Positions 1 to 5,080 of a stretch of 10,951 bases of DNA are shown piece by piece. The position numbers and the translations under genes were made by a program. Below the pieces are notes generated by a model. It saw nothing but the letters and a program-made list of their open reading frames with translations. It searched no databases and was not told where the DNA came from. Position 1 is the stretch's first letter, and each line of letters opens with the position of its first letter. This DNA is from Sedimentisphaerales bacterium (GTDB taxonomy: Bacteria; Planctomycetota; Phycisphaerae; Sedimentisphaerales; SG8-4), in the NCBI GenBank assembly GCA_016932895.1, contig JAFGCA010000796.1, forward strand, positions 1 to 10,951. Reading direction: 5' to 3'.

Positions 1-233
1 CAGTGTGGCCATGCCCGTACGCGAGTTGACAGTCTCCCTGACATGTCCGGCTGATTCCTCCGTTTCCATTGCGGATTTCGATGCTGCGCAAATCTACAGC
101 AAGACGAGGAGGAGAGCCAGCTACAGCCTAGAGTAATACCAGTGCAGAAAGATCATGTGAATGTACTCTCGTCATGTGAGCCAGAGACCACCAAGGGTTG
201 CCAGAAACGTGGCACACATGCACAACACACCCC
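1..233. other. gene-free edge region downstream of the recombinase
   Basis: No convincing coding region is seen. The only sizeable frame starts inside it and runs antisense into the recombinase gene. Two small structures are present. The octamer TCATGTGA occurs twice in direct orientation at 153-160 and 172-179. A weak hairpin TGCCA/TGGCA spans 199-214, about 20 bases past the recombinase stop; it has no T-run on the minus strand and is therefore a poor terminator. No tRNA-like sequence that might serve as an attachment site was recognised. The rest shows nothing I can name. Confidence 0.5.
153..179. repeat. pair of 8-bp direct repeats TCATGTGA
   Basis: TCATGTGA at 153-160 is repeated at 172-179, a 19-base start-to-start distance, just beyond the 3' end of the recombinase gene. 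Short direct repeats near an integrase gene can be arm-type binding sites, but an 8-mer pair can also arise by chance. The function is a guess. Confidence 0.3.
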
Positions 234-1241
234 TCACACCCACTCTGTCACCGGCAGTAGGTTCACAGCTTCGCGCAAAGCCGGGTCCACGTTGGTGTAG
301 ACCTCATTTGTCAGCTGCGGACTGGAGTGTTCCAGTAGTCTCTGAGTCACCGCCGTTGACACACCCCGCTGCGCCAATAGCGAAGCGAACGTCTTCCGCA
401 GATCGTGGAACTTCAGATCCGGCATTCCGAATGCCTCTCGCACTTTGTTCCATTTCTTGGAAGTGAATCGATCCGTGAACAACCGCTCCTGCCCTTCCGG
501 CAGCGTGGCAACATAGTTGGAGAGTTCCGTCATGACTTGCCCTGGAACTGGCCGTTCCGGCATGGCTTTTCCCGCTTTGCGGTTCCGCGTCGCAACCGTG
601 TTCCGATCGAAGTGTATGTCGCCAACCCGAATGACCTCGATATCGCCGCGTCTGAGTCCTGTTGTCACGGCCAGCAGCACCCTCAGGCGCACAGTCGGAT
701 AACATTCGGCAGCGACGAGGAGATTTCTGACCTGCCTGGGCGACAGTGAAACCACAGGTTTCTGCGCGACTTTGATCTTTTTGATCACTAACCCCGAAGG
801 GACGAAGCGATTCTTAACCGCCCAAGCGACGAAGGCATGCAGGTTCCTTATGTCCTTGTTCAGCGTGCTCTTCTGGACCTCTTCGCTCCGCCTCAAGATG
901 AATGCGTCCAAACCCTGTTGTGTGATCTCTCTTGAAGAACTGGCACCGACCGCTCGCCTGAAATGTCGTAACGTCAGCTGAACCTCATAGAGTGACGCCT
1001 CTGCCAGACCTTCGACCTGCTTGCCGCGGTGATACTCCTCGATCATCTGATTCCAGTCGACGTCCACGACACTCGTAAAGACGTCAGAGTTGAGCTGGGT
1101 GTACTTGATGTAGCGAAAGTGCTCGGCGAGGGCCTTGGTCGGAAACGCTTTGGCCTTCCGCCTGCCGCCTTCGTACCACCCTGTCCACCAGCCCTTGATG
1201 TTCTTTCGTTTGTAGACCCATGGCTTTCTCATAGCCTCCAT
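234..1241 (-). CDS. tyrosine recombinase / phage-type site-specific integrase
   Basis: Predicted 335-residue DNA strand-exchange enzyme of the tyrosine recombinase family, which cuts and rejoins DNA through a covalent 3'-phosphotyrosine link. The N-terminal ~60 residues are basic and aromatic (GWWTGWYEGGRRKAKAF), like the small arm-binding domain of integrases. Residues ~62-155 form a SAM-like core-binding domain. Residues ~165-320 are the catalytic domain: Arg197 in TGLRRGD, a beta-hairpin Lys (222 or 225) in RKAGK, His279-x-x-Arg282 in FHDLRKTF, His305 in LLEHSS and Tyr315 in NEVYTNVDP. All key residues are present and length is normal, so it looks active. The start at 1241 lacks a clear Shine-Dalgarno; an in-frame ATG at 1232 has GGAGG only 2 nt upstream, which is too close, so the start is uncertain. 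It is not recognisably an integron integrase. It lies about 0.6 kb downstream of a truncated LRR gene on the same strand, and its target site is unknown. Confidence 0.93.
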   Translation of the reverse strand: MEAMRKPWVYKRKNIKGWWTGWYEGGRRKAKAFPTKALAEHFRYIKYTQLNSDVFTSVVDVDWNQMIEEYHRGKQVEGLAEASLYEVQLTLRHFRRAVGASSSREITQQGLDAFILRRSEEVQKSTLNKDIRNLHAFVAWAVKNRFVPSGLVIKKIKVAQKPVVSLSPRQVRNLLVAAECYPTVRLRVLLAVTTGLRRGDIEVIRVGDIHFDRNTVATRNRKAGKAMPERPVPGQVMTELSNYVATLPEGQERLFTDRFTSKKWNKVREAFGMPDLKFHDLRKTFASLLAQRGVSTAVTQRLLEHSSPQLTNEVYTNVDPALREAVNLLPVTEWV

Positions 1242-1274
1242 GATATCGGCACTTTTCGCCGTTCAGTTCCACGG

Positions 1275-1291
1275 CGCGTCTTTTCGACGCG
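1275..1291. repeat. short hairpin upstream of the recombinase
   Basis: CGCGTC (1275-1280) and GACGCG (1286-1291) form a perfect 6-bp stem with a 5-base loop. It sits 34-50 bases before the predicted recombinase start. It could affect the recombinase mRNA leader or be a protein site; no T-run makes it a terminator. Confidence 0.35.
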
Positions 1292-1365
1292 GTAGGTGGA
1301 GACAAAACAGAGACAAGAACGCAAAGGAAATATGCGATGTGTTCGTAAATCATTGATAAAGAAAG

Positions 1366-1410
1366 AGTTCTGGCTGGTCGCCCTAAGGGGGTCATAGGAC
1401 CCCAAGAACT
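1366..1410. repeat. nested inverted repeats (hairpin) upstream of the recombinase
   Basis: An inner perfect stem GGGGTC (1388-1393)/GACCCC (1398-1403) encloses a 4-base loop ATAG. It lies inside an outer inverted pair AGTTCT (1366-1371)/AGAACT (1405-1410), but the flanks between inner and outer arms are unequal (16 and 1 bases). It lies 125-170 bases upstream of the recombinase. Possible recombinase site, operator or RNA hairpin; function not shown. Confidence 0.4.
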
Positions 1411-1477
1411 ATGCCCACGTCTGTAAGCGCTTGTGGCAAAACGATTAACGACTGACATTACAGGACTTATGATGCTG

Positions 1478-1510
1478 GCCGAAGCGGAGCCGAAGCCGCG
1501 CCGAAGGCGA
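1478..1510. repeat. three tandem 11-bp repeats (GCCGAAGNNNN)
   Basis: GCCGAAGCGGA (1478-1488), GCCGAAGCCGC (1489-1499) and GCCGAAGGCGA (1500-1510) follow one another without gaps. The first seven bases are identical and the last four vary. The period is close to one helical turn, which would place a bound protein on the same DNA face. It runs straight into the stem-loop region that follows. Confidence 0.6.
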
Positions 1511-1514
1511 AACA

Positions 1515-1586
1515 AAGCCGCTTGTGGCGCGCCTGTTGCGCGCTTCGCGGCTTGGGTTGGTCCATGTCGCTGCACCAACAGGCGCG
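1515..1586. repeat. overlapping GC-rich inverted repeats (two mutually exclusive stems)
   Basis: Stem 1: AAGCCGC (1515-1521) pairs with GCGGCTT (1547-1553), and inside it GCGCGC (1527-1532) pairs with GCGCGC (1538-1543) around a CTGTT loop. Stem 2: CGCGCCTGTTG (1528-1538) is the perfect reverse complement of CAACAGGCGCG (1576-1586), 11 of 11 bases. The left arm of stem 2 overlaps the inner hairpin of stem 1, so they cannot both form. This may be a folded RNA, a recombination or single-strand recognition site, or a remnant of a small palindromic element; I do not recognise the family. Confidence 0.6.
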
Positions 1587-1705
1587 AGCAGCGTCCGGTT
1601 CCTACTTTAACATGCGTGCGAGTTTTCTCCGAATTCGTATCAATCAATTGTTGCAATGCGAACGCCCCTATGGTTGGAACTGCTGGAGCATTGGAGGTGC
1701 CGTGG

Positions 1706-1741
1706 GTCAACCGGGTGTACCGTATAGAGGTACCTGTTGAC
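1706..1741. repeat. interrupted palindrome GTCAAC...GTACC / GGTAC..GTTGAC
   Basis: GTCAAC (1706-1711) pairs with GTTGAC (1736-1741), and GTACC (1717-1721) with GGTAC (1729-1733). The centre is 7 bases, and the internal gaps are unequal (5 and 2 bases). Two inverted half-sites around a 7-base centre resemble the layout of a tyrosine-recombinase core site or a dimeric regulator's operator. No binding partner can be assigned. Confidence 0.4.
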
Positions 1742-1850
1742 AAGAGCTTCGCACTCGTAGGAGACCCGTCTTTAGCATGTACCGAGAAGAAAAGGGTCGC
1801 CTTGATGCACTGCTATCTATGTCCGAATTGGCCAAGTGGACGCGCTGCGG

Positions 1851-2083
1851 CTAGTCTAAGTCGATGGCAGCCAAGGGTTCTCTTTCTGTCCAAGCGAGCC
1901 CTCGGTCGAAGTTGCGAACTTCATCGATCTGGATCAAGACCGCCATATGGGCGAGCATCGGATCGACCATTTGCAGCTTCCGCCCCACGGCGTGAGCTCC
2001 GGATACGCGAAGTGCACGGGCTGGGCGTGTGCCAGGCAAGAGGCACCCAAAACCATCAAAACACCTACCATCCACCGTTTCAC
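1851..2083 (-). pseudogene. truncated, frameshifted copy of the LRR surface-protein gene
   Basis: The start, GTG at 2083, encodes VKRWMVGVLMVLG... AHAQPVHFAYPEL. This matches the first residues of the intact neighbour (MKRWITVAVLVVG... MHAQPVHFADPWL), including the signal peptide and the HAQPVHFA segment after it. About 30 codons in, near 1990, the match moves to another frame. The continuation AVGRKLQMVDP then aligns with AVEAELQVTNP of the neighbour, and comparison shows 4 bases fewer here. The shifted frame keeps resemblance through roughly the first leucine-rich repeat (RGLAWTEREPLAAIDLD) and stops with TAG at 1851. The remaining repeats, PASTA and LamG domains are absent. A degenerate purine-rich SD (GGGGGA, 7-nt spacing) precedes it, at the same spacing as in the intact gene. 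In its unshifted frame it would yield only a ~50-residue exported fragment. A sequencing error could explain the frameshift but not the truncation. Confidence 0.75.
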
Positions 2084-2173
2084 CGTCGTATCCCCCGAGA
2101 TCTCACTTCGCGTCTGATCCGGCACGGCTGTCACGGGCGTGCGACCATTCTCCAACAGGTAGAGCGAGCGCTT
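2084..2173 (-). repeat. intergenic spacer homologous to the one upstream of the LRR gene
   Basis: This 90-nt spacer between the intact gene's stop and the pseudogene start aligns over its second half or more with the 87-nt spacer at 4994-5080. Read on the minus strand, both contain ACGCCCG.GACA and the identical 11-mer GGATCAGACGC (here 2110-2120, in the other copy 5022-5032), followed by a G-rich SD 7 nt before the start. The shared 11-mer lies 27 and 29 bases upstream of the respective starts. It marks the duplicated unit and may carry a leader or promoter element. Confidence 0.65.
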
Positions 2174-4993
2174 CTACGGCGCCGCCAGGGCGGCGACCTC
2201 GTCGGCATAGAGCACCCGATTGTAGACTCTCACGTCATCAATCAGGCCCTGCCAGGTGCGTCCGCGCATCTCGGAGTTCTCGCCGATGAACACCGGCTGG
2301 GTGTTTGCGTCGATCCCACCGGTGTACGGCAGCGTCGCATCGAGCACGCCATCGACATAGAGGCGAATCGTCGAACCATCATATGTTCCGACCACGTGAT
2401 GCCACTGGCCAAGCGAGACCTCCCGGACTCCATCGACGTCCGGGTAGTCCGGCGGACCGCCGACCCCGAAATGGAATTTCCTCTGGCCCGGCAGCGTCGA
2501 GAGCCGCCACGCCGAATCACCCTTGGCAATGATCGACTTCCAGTCCGGGTGGACTGCCGCGATGTTGACCCAGGCGGCTACTGTCATCTGATCGGTCAGG
2601 CTCAAGGCCGCCTTATTGACGCAGTCCACGTAGTCGCCCACGCCGTCCAGGCGCAGAGCCCCGTCAACCTTGCCGGTAGTCCAGACCGGATTACCATGCA
2701 CGATGCCGTGATTGGCTCCGGCACTGTCGGTGGCGTCACCATCCAGTTTCCAGTGCGCTAAGAGGCCTTCGGGGCCGAGGTCTATCGGGGCCAGGCTATT
2801 CGGGTATTCCGCCAAGCGCTGAACGTCTTGAAAATCAGGCACGGCACCGCAATCCGAAAGCCGCACAAAGCCGCGATCCACGTCGCCAGGCACGAAGTGC
2901 TTGACCCAGCCGGCGGCCTGGCCGGCCGAATCCGTTGCGAGCACCAACAGACCCTGGCTCTGCGCGGGACGGCCGGAGGACCACGTCTGCGTCAGACCCC
3001 AGGCACGCCCGTCATCCGTCAAGGTGACCTGCTCGCCACTGTCCCAATCTCCGCCGGCGGCGTTGAAGCCCAGCACACCCGCCGAGCCGCCCGTGCCGAA
3101 ATCGGTGCGGGTGCCGTCGCTGTGCCCCTGGTAGTATAGCGGGATATCGCCGTACCAGACGATCTTACCTCCGGCGTCGAGATACTTTCGCAGGGTACAG
3201 GTTGGGGAGACCGCTTCGTAGACGGTATCCGGCGCAATGTCCTGGCAGAACACCACTACGCTTGGCTTACCATCGATGACTCGAGCCTCCATCCATTGAC
3301 CAAGCTGGTCGGCATTGAGAATCTCGTATCCGGTCGCAGCCAGCACGTCCCGCACGGAAGAGCCCTGCACCCAGGACGTGGGATAGCGAGTATCCCAGTA
3401 GGCGGCCCGGATCCACGGGATCTTTCCGGCCCCGCCCATCACTACCTGGATCTGCTGCTCGCTCAAAGCCTGATCGTAAAGCCACACATCGTCCAATATC
3501 CCGTTGAAACAGTCCCCGCCACCTTTCTGATGGGCCGCGAGAACCAAGCTGGCGGCGGTGCCGGTACCGAGCGTCATGGGCGCGGAGACCATCTGCTGCC
3601 CATCCTCGTACACCATGGCGGTCATGCCGTCGTAAGTGGCCGCCACGTGCACCCATTCTCCCACCGGCAGCACGAATGCATTCAGAGGGCCGCCTCCATA
3701 AGAGCGGAAGCCCACCATCCCGCTGCCGACGGCTGCGTCAAGCTGCCACATCATTTGGTTCTGCTGCCAGAAGTCTCTCTTGCTGATTAGCCCCTGGGCC
3801 CGTCCATTTGGACCGTTCCACCTAGCCCACAGGCAGATGGTGAGTTTGCCCGTAGCCGCCGAGGGATGGAACGTCCCGCAGTTGACGTAATCATCGATAC
3901 CGTCGAACTGGAGCGCACCGTCGATGATGCCGCCGTCCGGCAGCCAGATCGGATCACCATGTAAGTGTCCATCATGAGCACCGCTGCTATCAGCGGCGGT
4001 CAAACCGGTCGTCTCATCCAACGCCCAATGGGCCACAGAAGTCGGTAGGCTCGGTCCGGGCGTGGGCCCGGGTTCCTGGCTTGGGCCGGTTGAGACCGTC
4101 ACCGTCACATCCGAGCCGGCGGGAACCTGCGTCCCGGCGACGGGGTTTTGACTCATGACGTAGTCTGCCGGCACCGTCTCGCTGGGACCGATCATGATCC
4201 ACACAACAAAACCCTCGTCCTGAAGCGTCTGCTCCGCCGCAGCGTGCGACATGCCCACCACGTCCGGCACCGTCACGCGAGGATCATAATCGACGAGCGT
4301 ACCATTGGCCTGGATTTGAGGGATGTAGATCGTGTATGCGTCCGAGTTGAGGGGATTACCTCGCAGGGACAGTAATTCCAGGTTGATCAATCCTACGAGC
4401 GGCGAGATGTCGCGGATCTGGTTATGACGGAGTTCGAGATGGACGAGGTTCGTCAACCCGGCCAGGTGAGACACATCGCTGATCTGATTGAAGGCAAGAT
4501 AAAGACCCTCCAGGTTCGTCAACCCGGCCAGCCACGAGAGGTCACTGATTTCATTGTCGTGGAGGGCGAGTTCGAGTAGCTTTGCCAGTGGGCTCAGGGG
4601 CGCCAGGTAGCTGATCTGATTGTCGCAGAGAGAAAGGAGGCGCAACTCCGTGATAGAGCTCAGCGGCACCAGGTTGGAGATCTTCTGTGCGTCAAGGACA
4701 AGTTCCTGTAAATCCCATATTGAGCTCAGCGGCTGTAATTCCGTGATCTGGCCGTCAGTGATCAACAGATAGGTCATGCTGGTGGCGTACTCCAGGCCAT
4801 GGAGATCCGAGATACTGCTTTGCGGAAGGTGGAGTCGTTTGAGGCGCGCCATATCCGCAACCGTCGGATTGGTCACCTGCAGTTCGGCCTCCACGGCTAT
4901 CTGAAGCCACGGGTCCGCAAAGTGTACGGGTTGTGCATGCATCACGGGACAGGTGCCCACCACCAATACAGCAACTGTAATCCAGCGTTTCAT
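2174..4993 (-). CDS. secreted LRR-PASTA-LamG-(ThuA-like)-LamG multidomain protein
   Basis: A 939-residue exported protein of unknown specific function, probably binding glycans, peptides or cell surfaces. Residues 1-20 are a Sec signal peptide (MKRWITVAVL... VMHA, cleavage before QPVHF). Residues ~51-226 hold eight leucine-rich repeats with an exact 22-residue period (repeat starts at 51, 73, 95, 117, 139, 161, 183, 205; core LxxLxLxxNxIsDLspL), internalin-like. Residues ~241-302 are a PASTA domain (VPDVVGMSHAAAEQTL... SQNPVAGTQVPAGS), then a Pro-rich linker. LamG domains occupy ~319-518 (VAHWALDE... DDVWLYDQAL) and ~744-937 (LAHWKLDG... DDVRVYNRVL). Between them, ~524-735 alternate predicted strands and helices (IRAAYWD, PSVVVFCQD, LRKYLDAGGKIVWYGDIP), resembling ThuA or class I glutamine-amidotransferase-like Rossmann folds, without a catalytic set I can verify. 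No C-terminal anchor or PEP-CTERM tail is seen. The ATG start is supported by SD GGAAGGGG and the signal peptide. It lies 87 nt after the larger gene, perhaps co-transcribed. Confidence 0.9.
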   Translation of the reverse strand: MKRWITVAVLVVGTCPVMHAQPVHFADPWLQIAVEAELQVTNPTVADMARLKRLHLPQSSISDLHGLEYATSMTYLLITDGQITELQPLSSIWDLQELVLDAQKISNLVPLSSITELRLLSLCDNQISYLAPLSPLAKLLELALHDNEISDLSWLAGLTNLEGLYLAFNQISDVSHLAGLTNLVHLELRHNQIRDISPLVGLINLELLSLRGNPLNSDAYTIYIPQIQANGTLVDYDPRVTVPDVVGMSHAAAEQTLQDEGFVVWIMIGPSETVPADYVMSQNPVAGTQVPAGSDVTVTVSTGPSQEPGPTPGPSLPTSVAHWALDETTGLTAADSSGAHDGHLHGDPIWLPDGGIIDGALQFDGIDDYVNCGTFHPSAATGKLTICLWARWNGPNGRAQGLISKRDFWQQNQMMWQLDAAVGSGMVGFRSYGGGPLNAFVLPVGEWVHVAATYDGMTAMVYEDGQQMVSAPMTLGTGTAASLVLAAHQKGGGDCFNGILDDVWLYDQALSEQQIQVVMGGAGKIPWIRAAYWDTRYPTSWVQGSSVRDVLAATGYEILNADQLGQWMEARVIDGKPSVVVFCQDIAPDTVYEAVSPTCTLRKYLDAGGKIVWYGDIPLYYQGHSDGTRTDFGTGGSAGVLGFNAAGGDWDSGEQVTLTDDGRAWGLTQTWSSGRPAQSQGLLVLATDSAGQAAGWVKHFVPGDVDRGFVRLSDCGAVPDFQDVQRLAEYPNSLAPIDLGPEGLLAHWKLDGDATDSAGANHGIVHGNPVWTTGKVDGALRLDGVGDYVDCVNKAALSLTDQMTVAAWVNIAAVHPDWKSIIAKGDSAWRLSTLPGQRKFHFGVGGPPDYPDVDGVREVSLGQWHHVVGTYDGSTIRLYVDGVLDATLPYTGGIDANTQPVFIGENSEMRGRTWQGLIDDVRVYNRVLYADEVAALAAP

Positions 4994-5080
4994 CTTTTTA
5001 CCCCTTCCAAAATTTCATTTTGCGTCTGATCCAGCGTGCTTGTCGCGGGCGTACGGCTATCTTCCGGCGCCTGTGGCACG
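4994..5080 (-). repeat. intergenic spacer, second copy
   Basis: This 87-nt spacer lies between the giant GEVED gene and the LRR gene and is homologous to 2084-2173. Both are preceded by the end of a LamG-coding sequence and followed by the signal-peptide/LRR start, so the spacer is part of a larger duplicated unit. No terminator-like hairpin with a T-run is evident, which is compatible with co-transcription of the two genes. Confidence 0.6.
5001..5008 (-). promoter_or_regulatory. ribosome binding site of the LRR-PASTA-LamG gene
   Basis: On the minus strand GGAAGGGG lies 7 nt upstream of the ATG at 4993 and fixes this start. The paralogous broken gene keeps a degenerate GGGGGA at the same spacing (2091-2096). 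Confidence 0.6.

Larger units (their letters stand above)
1242..1850. other. gene-poor, repeat-rich region between recombinase and LRR pseudogene
   Basis: No open frame here has convincing codon bias or a recognisable product. A plus-strand frame from GTG 1433 and a minus-strand frame from 1743 are open, but both run into well-supported genes in antisense or in another frame. The region holds four structural signals, listed separately: hairpins at 1275-1291 and 1366-1410, an 11-bp tandem repeat followed by nested stems at 1478-1586, and an interrupted palindrome at 1706-1741. The part nearest the recombinase (about 1300-1370) is noticeably richer in A and T than the flanking genes. It could contain the recombinase promoter, recombination sites or a structured RNA. 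I could not place a credible -35/-10 pair. Confidence 0.5.
1851..2764 (-). repeat. duplicated block, copy A (LamG end - spacer - broken signal peptide/LRR1)
   Basis: Counterpart of 4760-5683. It begins in the second LamG domain of the 939-residue protein, crosses the 90-nt spacer, and ends where the broken LRR copy stops. The likely history is unequal recombination between LamG-coding stretches, which would duplicate an LRR gene as a unit, followed by decay of the outermost copy. Confidence 0.65.

Noticed and set aside
199..214. Rho-independent terminator of the recombinase gene
   Set aside because: The stem is only 5 bp and is not followed by a T-run on the minus strand.
1478..1586. Integron attC site or CRISPR repeat
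   Set aside because: No attC core-site pair of the usual type (RYYYAAC...GTTRRRY) with the right spacing is seen, the integrase is not integron-type, and there are no regularly spaced repeats with unique spacers.
1084..1743. Minus-strand open frame of 219 codons overlapping the recombinase start
   Set aside because: It overlaps the recombinase gene in a different frame, has no family resemblance, and its upstream half is the hairpin-rich DNA.
191..1879. CCAAGGGTT at 191-199 and 1871-1879 as attachment-site repeats flanking the recombinase
   Set aside because: The positions are tempting, but a 9-base match is expected many times by chance in 11 kb, the flanks do not match, and 1-190 does not contain the missing rest of the LRR gene in any frame I read.
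2084..2155. Spacer peptide resembling ENGRTPVTAVPDQT in one copy and EDSRTPATSTLDQT in the other, as a small gene
   Set aside because: The differences fall at all three codon positions, and second-position changes are as common as third. The similarity therefore reflects duplicated DNA rather than a conserved peptide.
2174..2250. C-terminal PEP-CTERM, LPXTG or dockerin anchor on the LRR protein or the giant protein
   Set aside because: Both proteins end within a few residues of the LamG domain (LAAP and LAEPY) with no hydrophobic segment, basic tail or dockerin motif.
1433..2761. Long plus-strand open frame (442 codons from GTG)
   Set aside because: From about 1850 it runs antisense to the LRR pseudogene and the second LamG domain. 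Its first 140 codons have no recognisable motif, no clear SD and irregular codon use. It is best explained as a shadow of GC-rich coding DNA on the other strand.
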